DNA from: an uncultured Oscillospiraceae bacterium
Lineage (GTDB): Bacteria > Bacillota > Clostridia > Oscillospirales > Ruminococcaceae
Direction: 5' to 3'
Length of the DNA stretch: 6,743 nucleotides
Assembly: GCA_910578255.1 (NCBI GenBank)
Contig: CAJTQM010000013.1
Span: 26,494 to 33,236, forward strand
The notes under the pieces were generated by a model that did no database searches, was not told the origin of the DNA, and saw nothing but the letters and a program-made list of their open reading frames with translations. This document shows, piece after piece, positions 1 through 6,567 of the stretch (positions within the stretch are counted from its first letter, which is position 1; the number at the start of each line of letters is the position of its first letter). A program made the position numbers and the translations under genes.

Positions 1-422
1 GCGAGCCGGTGGTGGAAAAAATCCGGCAGCTGGTGCTTGACGCCACCGGAAAACAGGTGGAAGTCATGGTATACGGCGACGGCGCTTTTAAGGATCCAGT
101 AGGGAAAATCTGGGAATTGGCGGATCCGGTGGTCTCCCCGGCGTATACAAAGGGGCTGGAGGGCCAGCCCAACGAGTTGAAGCTTAAATACCTGGCGGAC
201 AATGATTTTGCCCACTTAAGCGGGCAGGAACTGAAGGACGCTATCTCCGACTATATCCGCCACAAGGATCAGGATCTCACCGGCCAGATGGTCTCCCAGG
301 GGACAACCCCCCGACGCCTGACCGATTTGATCGGTTCCCTGTGCGATCTGACCTCCGGAAGCGGGGACAAGGGGACGCCGATCGTGCTGGTCCAGGGGTA
401 TTTTGACAACTATACAAAATAA
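1..422 (+). CDS. Coenzyme F420-0:L-glutamate ligase (CofE)-family protein, C-terminal part
   Basis: The reading frame is open from the left edge (first full codon at 3-5) to a TAA at 420-422, giving 139 residues. This is the C-terminal end of a longer protein, so the GTG codons near the edge are not its start. I recognise the style of the F420_ligase-family proteins found in Clostridia: a GDGAFKDP motif near the middle of the fragment, ADPVVSPAYTKGLEG after it, and a tail with GTTPRRLTDLIGSLCDLTSG and GDKGTP before the end. True CofE adds glutamates to the F420 precursor using GTP. Most Clostridia are not known to make F420, so the substrate of this family version is uncertain and 'ligase' is only a family label. 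The upstream half and any catalytic residues there lie outside the window. The gene ends just before a strong hairpin terminator. Confidence 0.8.
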   Translation, partial: EPVVEKIRQLVLDATGKQVEVMVYGDGAFKDPVGKIWELADPVVSPAYTKGLEGQPNELKLKYLADNDFAHLSGQELKDAISDYIRHKDQDLTGQMVSQGTTPRRLTDLIGSLCDLTSGSGDKGTPIVLVQGYFDNYTK

Positions 423-427
423 TAGAC

Positions 428-474
428 CCTTTTCAAAAACCTCCGCCTAAAACAGGCGGAGGTTTTTGAAAAGG
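428..474. terminator. Perfect 21-bp hairpin terminator, possibly bidirectional
   Basis: Positions 428-448 and 454-474 are exact reverse complements with a 5-base loop (449-453, aaaac). The GC-rich core is CTCCGCCT/AGGCGGAG, followed on the plus strand by a run of five T (463-467) and preceded by five A (435-439), so it reads as an intrinsic terminator on either strand. It starts 5 nt after the stop of the CofE-family gene. Its 3' arm runs into the ribosome binding region of the next gene. Confidence 0.85.
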
Positions 475-493
475 AGAAAGAGGCATGGAATGA
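471..493 (+). promoter_or_regulatory. Shine-Dalgarno region with overlapping two-codon minicistron
   Basis: AAGGAG at 471-476 lies 8 nt before an ATG at 485, which opens a minimal reading frame ATG-GAA-TGA (485-493). Its TGA (491-493) overlaps the ATG (490-492) of the acetyltransferase as ATGA. A second, weaker site AGAGG (479-483) lies 6 nt before that ATG. The first four bases of AAGGAG are paired in the terminator hairpin. What is seen is the arrangement; a role in translational coupling or masking of the site is inference. Confidence 0.45.
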
Positions 494-1020
494 TACAAAT
501 AAAAATCATCGATAAGCCGCATCAAACGGACATCAATCTTCCCAATGAGCCGTTTAATCTGGAGGGAAAGCTGGTCCCGACCTATCTGGACGGGCGCTGG
601 AGTTACGAGGCTGTCCGGTATGAACCGGAAAAAATCACGCAGATGTGTTTTCCGGATGAGGGATACCGTTACGACGATCTGCCGGACAGCGTGTTTGTCG
701 GCGCGTATGATGGGGAAAAATGTGTGGGATTGGCGATTTTGCAGCCTGGGTTTTACAAATATATGTACCTATACGATCTGAAGGTGAATCGGACTTACCG
801 AAGACAGCATGTCGGCAGCATGCTGATGGAAAAGGCAAAGGAAATCGCCGTAGCAAAGGGGTATTGCGGCATCTATACCCAAGGACAGGACAACAATCTT
901 GGCGCGTGTCTTTTTTATCTGCGTTCCGGCTTTTCGATCGGCGGGCTGGACACGCAGGTTTACCGGCACACAAAACAGGAGGGCAAAGCGGACATCCTTT
1001 TCTATTTAGAGTGCGAATAA
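490..1020 (+). CDS. GNAT family N-acetyltransferase, streptothricin acetyltransferase-like
   Basis: This encodes a 176-residue GNAT protein that would transfer acetyl from acetyl-CoA to an amine. ATG 490 is chosen because it follows AGAGG by 6 nt; the frame can be extended to a TTG at 466 but that codon lies in the terminator arm. The order of segments matches Sat4/SatA-type streptothricin acetyltransferases as I remember them: NEPFNLEGKLVPTY (19-32), DGRWSYEAVRYE (34-45), the beta-4 strand YMYLYDLKVN (91-100), the acetyl-CoA loop RRQHVGSML (104-112) and QDNNLGACLFYLRSGF (133-148). The loop is normally R-x-x-G-x-G/A; here His107 sits where the first Gly is expected and Gly109 is kept. The protein is probably cytosolic. 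Chromosomal Sat-like GNATs are common in Firmicutes and need not give resistance, so the substrate is open. The gene stands alone between a terminator and the metG promoter. Confidence 0.82.
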   Translation: MIQIKIIDKPHQTDINLPNEPFNLEGKLVPTYLDGRWSYEAVRYEPEKITQMCFPDEGYRYDDLPDSVFVGAYDGEKCVGLAILQPGFYKYMYLYDLKVNRTYRRQHVGSMLMEKAKEIAVAKGYCGIYTQGQDNNLGACLFYLRSGFSIGGLDTQVYRHTKQEGKADILFYLECE

Positions 1021-1038
1021 CGAAAAGTTCGTTTTTAT
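1019..1038 (+). terminator. Possible weak terminator after the acetyltransferase
   Basis: AACGAA (1019-1024) and TTCGTT (1028-1033) form a 6-bp stem with a 3-base loop, starting within the stop codon and followed by TTTATTA. The stem is short and AT-rich, so any termination would be inefficient. Confidence 0.3.
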
Positions 1039-1065
1039 TAAGGAAGCAGCTGCCAGACTTTCTGC

Positions 1066-1095
1066 TTTACTTTTTGTGGCAGATTGTGCTATAGT
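1066..1095 (+). promoter_or_regulatory. Sigma-A-type promoter for metG
   Basis: TTTACT (1066-1071, 4 of 6 to TTGACA) and TATAGT (1090-1095, 5 of 6 to TATAAT) are 18 nt apart. A TG at 1087-1088 makes an extended -10 element. Transcription would start near 1102 and give a leader of about 50 nt, too short for a T-box or a SAM riboswitch. Confidence 0.65.
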
Positions 1096-1106
1096 ATGAA
1101 TATTGC

Positions 1107-1125
1107 GGAAAGGGCCCCCTTTTCC
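1107..1125 (+). other. Small imperfect palindrome in the metG leader
   Basis: GGAAAGGG (1107-1114) can pair with CCCTTTTCC (1117-1125) apart from one bulged T, just after the predicted transcription start. The loop would be very tight and no T run follows, so it is not a terminator. It could stabilise the 5' end of the transcript or be chance. Confidence 0.25.
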
Positions 1126-1151
1126 CACAAAAAAACAGGAGGGATCATATC

Positions 1152-3083
1152 ATGGGTAGAAAAAGTTTCTACATTACAACCCCAATTTATTACCCGTCGG
1201 ACAAGCTGCATATTGGCCACACCTATTGTACGGTGGCTACCGATGCAATGGCGCGGTATAAGCGAATGCAGGGGTACGATGTGATGTTCCTCACTGGCAC
1301 CGACGAGCACGGGCAAAAAATCCAGCAGAAGGCCGAGGCCGCCGGCGTTACCCCCCAGCAGTATGTGGATCATATTGTGGACGGCATCAAGGATTTGTGG
1401 AAGCTGATGAACATTTCTAACGACCGTTTTATCCGCACCACCGACGATTATCATGTGGAGTCGATCAAAAAGATTTTCCGCAAACTATACGAGCAGGGCG
1501 ACATTTACAAAGGCTCTTATAAGGGCAAATACTGTACGCCCTGCGAATCCTTCTGGACCGAGAGCCAGCTGGTGGACGGAAAATGCCCCGACTGCGGACG
1601 CGAGGTGGTCGATGCCGAAGAGGAGGCGTACTTCTTCCGCCTTTCCAAATACGCGGACCGGCTGGTGGCGTATTATGAAGCGCATCCCAATTTTTTAGAG
1701 CCGCCGTCGCGCTTAAACGAGATGGTCAACAACTTCATTAAGCCGGGCCTGGAGGATTTGTGCGTATCCAGAACCTCCTTTGACTGGGGGGTACAGGTGG
1801 ATTTTGACGCCAAGCACGTGGTTTACGTGTGGATTGACGCGCTGTCCAACTATATTACGGCCTTGGGCTACGGCAACGAGAAATACCACGACTTCGAAAA
1901 ATACTGGCCGGCGCAGGTCCATTTCGTCGGCAAAGAGATCGTCCGTTTTCATTCGATTATCTGGCCCGCTATGCTGATGGCGCTGGATCTGCCGCTGCCC
2001 GGGCAGGTATATGGCCATGGATGGCTGAAGTTTGACGGCGACAAAATGAGCAAATCCAAGGGGAATGTAGTCGATCCGGTGGTCCTGGTCAACCGCTATG
2101 GAGTGGACGCGCTTCGCTATTTCCTGCTGCGGGAATTCCCCTTTGGCTCCGACGGCAACTTTACCAACGAAGCGCTAATCAGCCGCATCAACGCGGATCT
2201 GGCCAACGATCTTGGCAATCTTCTTTCCCGCACCGTGGCGATGGTGGGGAAATACTTCGGCGGACAGCTTCCGGCCGAGCAGAAGTCAGACCCGATGGAC
2301 AACGCGCTTTTGACCATGGCCAAAGAACTGCGCGGCAAATACGAAGAGCAGATGGAAAAATATGCGTTCCAGAATGCTTTGATCGAGGTGTTTAAGGTTA
2401 TTTCCCGCGCCAATAAGTATATTGACGAGACGGCGCCCTGGGTGCTGGCCAAAGAGGAAGAGAACAAACCCCGTTTGGCGGCTGTGCTTTACAACTTGTT
2501 GGAGTGTCTGCGGATTACGTCCTCGCTGCTGACGCCGTTTATGCCGGATACGGCGGAAAAGTCGAGAGTGCAGATCGGCGCCTCCGAGGAGGAATTTACC
2601 TGGGAAAAAGCGGCGCAGTTTGGCGTTCTGCCAAAAGATACAGCCGTACAGAAGGGCGATGCGCTGTTCCCGCGCATCGACATGGAGAAAGAATTGGCAC
2701 AGCTGGCCCAAACCAGCGGGACCCCGGCGCAAGAGGAAAAGGAAGAACCGGTCGCCCCGCCCATCACCATCGACGAATTTTCTAAGGTGGAGATGACGGT
2801 CTGCAAGGTCCTTGCCTGCGAGAATGTACCCAAAAGCGAAAAGCTTTTAAAATTCCAGCTGGACGACGGCTCCGGCCAGACCCGCCAGATTCTTTCCGGC
2901 ATTGCCAAATACTATAAGCCGGAGGAGTTGGTGGGAAAGACGGTGGTGGCCTGTACCAATCTGCCGCCTCGGAAAATGATGGGGCAGCTATCTAACGGGA
3001 TGCTGTTGTCCGCCGAGAAGGACGGCCAGTTAAATCTGGTGATGCTGGAGGACAAGGTGCCTGCCGGCGCCAAGCTTTGCTGA
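1152..3083 (+). CDS. metG: Methionyl-tRNA synthetase
   Basis: This 643-residue class I aminoacyl-tRNA synthetase joins methionine to tRNA(Met) with ATP in the cytosol. ATG 1152 follows AGGAGG (1137-1142) by 9 nt and gives the usual N-terminus with YITTPIYYP. The ATP-binding HIGH motif is at residues 20-23 and KMSKS at 298-302. A single zinc knuckle has Cys128, Cys131, Cys145 and Cys148 (CTPC...CPDC), the one-knuckle form. The anticodon-binding helical domain has Asn356, Arg360 and Trp430 where the anticodon-reading Asn, Arg and Trp of E. coli MetG lie. A charged linker (about 515-537) leads to a C-terminal Trbp111/EMAP-like tRNA-binding domain (538-643), which supports dimerisation in this family. 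The length is close to other Firmicutes enzymes and all key motifs are intact. It has its own promoter, and tatD lies downstream as yabD does behind metS in Bacillus. Confidence 0.97.
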   Translation: MGRKSFYITTPIYYPSDKLHIGHTYCTVATDAMARYKRMQGYDVMFLTGTDEHGQKIQQKAEAAGVTPQQYVDHIVDGIKDLWKLMNISNDRFIRTTDDYHVESIKKIFRKLYEQGDIYKGSYKGKYCTPCESFWTESQLVDGKCPDCGREVVDAEEEAYFFRLSKYADRLVAYYEAHPNFLEPPSRLNEMVNNFIKPGLEDLCVSRTSFDWGVQVDFDAKHVVYVWIDALSNYITALGYGNEKYHDFEKYWPAQVHFVGKEIVRFHSIIWPAMLMALDLPLPGQVYGHGWLKFDGDKMSKSKGNVVDPVVLVNRYGVDALRYFLLREFPFGSDGNFTNEALISRINADLANDLGNLLSRTVAMVGKYFGGQLPAEQKSDPMDNALLTMAKELRGKYEEQMEKYAFQNALIEVFKVISRANKYIDETAPWVLAKEEENKPRLAAVLYNLLECLRITSSLLTPFMPDTAEKSRVQIGASEEEFTWEKAAQFGVLPKDTAVQKGDALFPRIDMEKELAQLAQTSGTPAQEEKEEPVAPPITIDEFSKVEMTVCKVLACENVPKSEKLLKFQLDDGSGQTRQILSGIAKYYKPEELVGKTVVACTNLPPRKMMGQLSNGMLLSAEKDGQLNLVMLEDKVPAGAKLC

Positions 3084-3097
3084 ATAAAGCCCCAATG

Positions 3098-3125
3098 GCC
3101 GGACGGGATTTCCCGTCCGGCTTTT
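3098..3125 (+). terminator. GC-rich hairpin terminator between metG and tatD
   Basis: GCCGGACGGGA (3098-3108) and TCCCGTCCGGC (3111-3121) are exact complements; the A-T closing pair would open to give a 4-base loop. Only four T follow (3122-3125), and the next gene's Shine-Dalgarno site begins 5 nt later. Termination is probably partial, which would let tatD be read with metG. Confidence 0.7.
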
Positions 3126-3130
3126 GAAGG

Positions 3131-3136
3131 AAAGGA
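3131..3136 (+). promoter_or_regulatory. Ribosome binding site fixing the TTG start of tatD
   Basis: AAAGGA lies 9 nt before TTG 3146. An in-frame TGA at 3125-3127 closes the frame upstream and there is no ATG or GTG at the N-terminus, so TTG is the only start that keeps the first metal-binding motif. Confidence 0.75.
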
Positions 3137-3145
3137 CGGTTTTTC

Positions 3146-3913
3146 TTGTACCAGAATATTTTCGATTCTCACGGCCATTACAACGGAAAGGATTTCGAGG
3201 ACCGGGACACCCTGCTGCCACAGCTTTTTTCCCAAGGGGTCTGCGGAATTATCGATGTGGCGTCTTCCATGCGTTCCACCCGCCGGACGGTGGAACTTTC
3301 TGCCCGGTATGACCACGTTTACAGCGCCATCGGCGTCCATCCCAACGAGGTAAAGGATATGACTGATGCCGACTACGATGTTCTGCGGGAACTTTCCCGG
3401 CTGCCAAAGGTGGTTGCCATCGGGGAAATCGGGTTCGATTTTTATTGGGACGCCAGCGACCGGGACACACAGCGGGAGCATTTTGAGCGGCAGCTGGCCC
3501 TGGCCCGGGAGTTGGACCTTCCGGTGATCATCCACAGCCGGGACGCGACCCAGGAAACCTATGACCTGCTGGAAAAATACCGGCCCCGCGGGGTCGTTCA
3601 TTGCTATTCGGGAAGCGCCGAAATGGCCCAGGAAATTTTAAAGCTGGGCATGTACATCGGCTTTACCGGCGTTGTGACCTTTAAAAACGCCAAAAAGGCG
3701 GTGAAGGCCGCCGCCTCGGTGCCGATGGACCGTCTGCTGATTGAGACAGACTGCCCCTACATGGCGCCGGAGCCGACCCGAGGCGTTCGGTGCGATTCCT
3801 CCATGTTGGTGCATACCGGCGGCAAGCTAGCCGAGATCAAAGGCATCGAGCTGCAGGAACTGTTTGACCAGACGTGCAAAAATGCCTGCGAGTTGTTCGG
3901 CATCCATTTATAA
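3146..3913 (+). CDS. tatD: TatD family metal-dependent hydrolase (putative 3'-5' DNase)
   Basis: This is a 255-residue TIM-barrel hydrolase of the TatD/YabD family, the usual length. Family members are metal-dependent nucleases, and E. coli TatD has 3'-5' exonuclease activity; the role in Clostridia is not settled. All expected metal ligands are present: the N-terminal H-x-H (His9, His11, in FDSHGH), Glu94 in AIGEIGFDFYWD, His130 in PVIIHSRD, His152 in VVHCYSGS and Asp202 in ETDCPYMAPEP. The RGVRCDS segment at 212-218 is the Gram-positive version of the loop after the last ligand. The start is TTG with a Shine-Dalgarno site 9 nt upstream. It lies 62 nt after metG, a pairing also found in Bacillus (metS-yabD), but the rnmV-ksgA genes that follow there are replaced here by a convergent sugar locus. 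Confidence 0.93.
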   Translation: MYQNIFDSHGHYNGKDFEDRDTLLPQLFSQGVCGIIDVASSMRSTRRTVELSARYDHVYSAIGVHPNEVKDMTDADYDVLRELSRLPKVVAIGEIGFDFYWDASDRDTQREHFERQLALARELDLPVIIHSRDATQETYDLLEKYRPRGVVHCYSGSAEMAQEILKLGMYIGFTGVVTFKNAKKAVKAAASVPMDRLLIETDCPYMAPEPTRGVRCDSSMLVHTGGKLAEIKGIELQELFDQTCKNACELFGIHL

Positions 3914-3940
3914 TTGGTATTTTTCTATTAGGGATAAGAG

Positions 3941-3984
3941 AAAAGGGAGCGGCGATCCAAAATACGGATCGCCGCTCCCTTTTT
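3941..3984. terminator. Perfect 18-bp bidirectional terminator between convergent genes
   Basis: AAAAGGGAGCGGCGATCC (3941-3958) is the exact reverse complement of 3966-3983, with a 7-base loop. The plus strand ends in a run of five T (3980-3984) and the minus strand in four T. It sits between tatD on the plus strand and the solute-binding protein gene on the minus strand and can serve both. Between 3914 and 4064 I see no gene; the rest holds only a weak 7-bp inverted repeat (4014-4020 with 4043-4049). Confidence 0.9.
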
Positions 3985-4064
3985 AAGGAGAATGATACAC
4001 GCTGATCTCATTGAGAGAACATTTGCTTCGCTTTGGAAAAAGGTTCTCTTCAACGGTGAAACTG

Positions 4065-5666
4065 TCACTGGTTTGCCAGAAATTCGCTGCGCTGCCGGTT
4101 CCATTCTTCGATATATTTGTCCAACCCGCCATTTTTGAGCATCTGGGCAAACTCTTCATAGGCCTTTTCTGTCTCATCGCCAAAAAGACCTAGGTTGAAG
4201 GAGGTACCGTATTCGTTGACCAGGGCGGAGATAACCGCCCACTCGGCGGCAACTGGTGTGTAGTCGAAATTAAAGCCCCAGTACGGCCATTCTTCGTCCT
4301 TTAGCTGCTCGCTGTAAATTCTCTGGTTGATGGCGTTGATCCGTGAATCATCGGTAGCGGGCCAGGCCAGATCGGCGTGGAAAATGCCCCAGTTCCAGCC
4401 CAGGTAGGTGTAGTCGCCCGACTCGGGACCGGCGGTTACGGTATTGGTTTCCTCGTCATAGAAGTAATGACGCCCTTCCACGCCGCCGGCAAGCAGCATG
4501 TTGGTGTCCCAATCGGTTTTGATGTAATCCAATAAAATGGCCGCGCGCTCCGGGTTTTTGCAGAAAGAGGGGATGGCCATTCCGTCGCCAATGTAGGAAT
4601 CGCGCAGGATGCGGTATCCCTCCGGAAAGATATCGAACAATTCCGCCCGAATGCCTTTGGAACGGTAATTGGCGATGCTGTTGATCCCGTTAAAGAAATT
4701 GTCAGTAGAGGTCGCCGACTGCCGGTTGGCAAATAATGTGGCGATGGAGTTGGTGTTGGAGACCGCGTCGGAGGGCCAGACCCCCGCTTTGGCGTATTCG
4801 GCCATTAAAAGGCAGTATTCCTTATAATAATCCGAGGTGTGCAGATAAAAAGGATGCTCGAAAGCGGGATCCGCCATCTGGGCGTAATACATATAGTCCG
4901 ATGCCTGGTTATTCAGCAGATTGTTTTTGAAAATCAGAGACAGCTGATACAGCGTGCTGGAAGAGGACGCATAGAAAGCGTACATACCGTTCGCGGCTTC
5001 GTTGTCCCCGACCGCTCTAAGGTATCCGTCAAAGTCCGCGTAGCTGTTGATCTTTTCAGCGGGATAGCCGTATTTCTCAGCGATTTCCATGTTGATTGTA
5101 GGCCCCCGGTCCGGCGCAATGGACGCGGTGTTGCGGGGAACCATATAAATTTTTCCGTTGATATAGGTTTCTTTCCATGCCGAATCGGGGAGAGTGGCCC
5201 AGGTTACCGGCATGTAGGTCTTCAGGAAATCCTCGGTCAGTTCCTTAAAGCCACCCTTTTCCACCTGCTCTTTATAGTAGCAGTAATTGGCGGTAAAGAT
5301 CAGATCCACCGTGTCGCCGCCAGCCATGACCAGCGGATACTTTGTGGCCCGCTCGGAAGAGGGGATGAAATACAGTTCCATCGTGGTGTTGATCGCCTTT
5401 TTTGTCCGCTCGTTGACAAGGCTCAGGATTTCCGCCATAGCGTTTGGCTCGGTGGCACAGACGTACATAACCACATTGGCCGGCTCGCGCAGGTCCAAAG
5501 CAGCATAAGGATCATCCGATAGTTCTTCGGCGGCAGAAGAGGAGTCATCCGGAGCGGCGGATGAGCCGCCTGCATCCGGCGCAGAGGAAACAGCGGTTTG
5601 TCCGCAGGCGGAGAAGCACAGGCAGATAAGCCATGCCGAAAGCAAAACTGCGATGATTTTTTTCAT
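4065..5666 (-). CDS. Carbohydrate ABC transporter solute-binding lipoprotein (LplA/DUF3502 type)
   Basis: This 533-residue binding protein would catch a sugar or oligosaccharide outside the membrane and hand it to an ABC importer. A Lys-Lys signal peptide with a hydrophobic stretch ends in FSAC, a lipobox with Cys21 as the lipid-anchored residue. A flexible linker rich in Ser, Ala, Gly and Asp (22-52) follows. The binding-protein fold starts near residue 62 (EPANVVMYV) and includes AGGDTVDLIFTANY (115-128) and GKIYMVPRN (171-179). NPERAAILLDYI (371-382) is typical of family 1 proteins. The C-terminal part (about 400-533), with GFNFDYTPVAAEWA (464-477) and VNEYG (483-487), matches DUF3502-type proteins. 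The ATG follows AAAGGTGG (5676-5683) by 9 nt. It lies 56 nt after the epimerase gene and ends the operon before the shared terminator. No permease or ATPase gene is in view, so its partners lie elsewhere. The substrate is not readable from the sequence. Confidence 0.9.
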   Translation of the reverse strand: MKKIIAVLLSAWLICLCFSACGQTAVSSAPDAGGSSAAPDDSSSAAEELSDDPYAALDLREPANVVMYVCATEPNAMAEILSLVNERTKKAINTTMELYFIPSSERATKYPLVMAGGDTVDLIFTANYCYYKEQVEKGGFKELTEDFLKTYMPVTWATLPDSAWKETYINGKIYMVPRNTASIAPDRGPTINMEIAEKYGYPAEKINSYADFDGYLRAVGDNEAANGMYAFYASSSSTLYQLSLIFKNNLLNNQASDYMYYAQMADPAFEHPFYLHTSDYYKEYCLLMAEYAKAGVWPSDAVSNTNSIATLFANRQSATSTDNFFNGINSIANYRSKGIRAELFDIFPEGYRILRDSYIGDGMAIPSFCKNPERAAILLDYIKTDWDTNMLLAGGVEGRHYFYDEETNTVTAGPESGDYTYLGWNWGIFHADLAWPATDDSRINAINQRIYSEQLKDEEWPYWGFNFDYTPVAAEWAVISALVNEYGTSFNLGLFGDETEKAYEEFAQMLKNGGLDKYIEEWNRQRSEFLANQ

Positions 5667-5698
5667 AAAAAGGAACCACCTTTCATTTGAAAATTTTT

Positions 5699-5726
5699 AT
5701 TTTAAACGGAAAAAGCTGCCGGTCAG
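5699..5726 (-). promoter_or_regulatory. Possible weak internal promoter before the binding-protein gene
   Basis: On the minus strand CTGACC (5721-5726, 4 of 6 to TTGACA) and TAAAAT (5699-5704, 5 of 6 to TATAAT) are 16 nt apart and overlap the end of the epimerase gene. The surrounding DNA is AT-rich, so chance is possible. If real, it would raise binding-protein expression above that of the epimerases. Confidence 0.22.
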
Positions 5727-6559
5727 TCTTTGGCAAAGACCGATTCCATCCAGCGCACCGTGCGCTCCAATGCCTTTTCCGGCTCCAGCTGATAAGAACT
5801 GTGCATGACCTCGGGGGTTATGTATCCCTGGTAGCCGGATGCGGCCAGCTGCCGCATTTGTTTTTCCAGCGGAAGGACACCGTCGCCTGGGACCATGTGT
5901 CCGCCGGGCATCCCGTCGACCAGGTGAACGTGAGACAGCCGGTTTTCAAAAGCGGACAGATAATCGGCGACCCCTTCTTCCACCCGGCCGGCCATATCGG
6001 TGTCCACCATGCCGCCTACGTTTGGCAGGTCAACTTCTTTAACCAGCGCCGCCAGCTGCTCGGCAGTGACCGCCAGATTGGTGGAAAGACGGGTTAGATG
6101 TTCCACCGCCAGCCTTACCCCTGCGCCGGCGGCGTATGCGCCGATTTCCCGCAGCGCCTCTACGCACCGGCTCCAGGCGGCTTCCGGCGGCTGGTCGAAA
6201 TAGCCTTTGCCCGGCGTTACCAGCAGCATGGGGCAGTCCATGATGCGGCAGAAATCCACCCCTCGTTTAAAATAATCGATGCTGCGCCGCCGCATAACCG
6301 GATCGTCGCAGGCGATGTTGATCGGATACATACACTGCTCTGGTGTCATGCAGATGATTTTCATACCGCGGGCCTGGATTTTTTTAAAAAATTCCTTTGC
6401 CCTTTCGTCGGTATAATCATAAAAGTAAAAGTGCGGACCGGCGCCCCAAAGTTCCAGACTATGGATGCGAAGCGATTCGGCGCAGTCGAGGAACCGGTCG
6501 AAGGAGTAAAGAGGATGGGCGTAGTTTCCCAGAGCGATCTGGGATCGTTTCAGTCCCAA
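5723..6559 (-). CDS. Sugar isomerase/epimerase, FrlC-like TIM barrel
   Basis: This 278-residue protein belongs to the xylose isomerase-like TIM-barrel (AP_endonuc_2) superfamily. It resembles E. coli FrlC, fructoselysine 3-epimerase, along its length: ELWGAGPHFY (36-45) against EIWGGRPHAF, MTPEQCMYPIN (71-81) against YTPETNGYPYN, then a shared MRR-S pattern and HMVPGDGVLPL (221-231) against HYIPGEGKMPL. The metal and catalytic residues expected of ketose 3-epimerases fit Glu153, Asp186, His212 and Glu250; the first two gaps (33 and 26 residues) match those of D-psicose epimerase. No signal peptide is seen, so it acts in the cytosol. The start is TTG (6557-6559) behind AGGAGG. The FrlC comparison is from memory; the substrate could be another ketose, a sugar amine or an inositol. 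Confidence 0.85.
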   Translation of the reverse strand: MGLKRSQIALGNYAHPLYSFDRFLDCAESLRIHSLELWGAGPHFYFYDYTDERAKEFFKKIQARGMKIICMTPEQCMYPINIACDDPVMRRRSIDYFKRGVDFCRIMDCPMLLVTPGKGYFDQPPEAAWSRCVEALREIGAYAAGAGVRLAVEHLTRLSTNLAVTAEQLAALVKEVDLPNVGGMVDTDMAGRVEEGVADYLSAFENRLSHVHLVDGMPGGHMVPGDGVLPLEKQMRQLAASGYQGYITPEVMHSSYQLEPEKALERTVRWMESVFAKD

Positions 6560-6567
6560 AATAAGGA

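Noticed and set aside
403..408. Perfect TTGACA that could be a -35 box for the acetyltransferase gene
   Set aside because: No TATAAT-like element lies 16-18 nt downstream (425-432 reads GACCCTTT), and the bases encode the conserved FDNY end of the CofE-family protein.
2912..3601. Minus-strand frame of 229 codons across the metG-tatD junction
   Set aside because: It is antisense to two clear genes and to the terminator between them, and has no family features.
4014..4049. Inverted repeat AGAGAAC...GTTCTCT in the gap downstream of the binding-protein gene
   Set aside because: Only 7 bp with a 22-base loop and no T run; the strong terminator at 3941-3984 explains termination.
3983..4183. Minus-strand frame of 66 codons overlapping the end of the binding-protein gene, which might be a frameshifted C-terminus
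   Set aside because: The main frame already ends naturally at a typical length after a DUF3502-like tail, and the overlapping frame runs into the terminator hairpin with no family signal.
4839..5522. Plus-strand frame of 227 codons opposite the binding-protein gene
   Set aside because: It lies wholly inside a well-supported lipoprotein gene on the other strand, has no ribosome binding site and no recognisable motifs.
5687..6097. Plus-strand frame of 136 codons opposite the epimerase gene
   Set aside because: It is the shadow of a conserved TIM-barrel protein with intact metal ligands on the minus strand.
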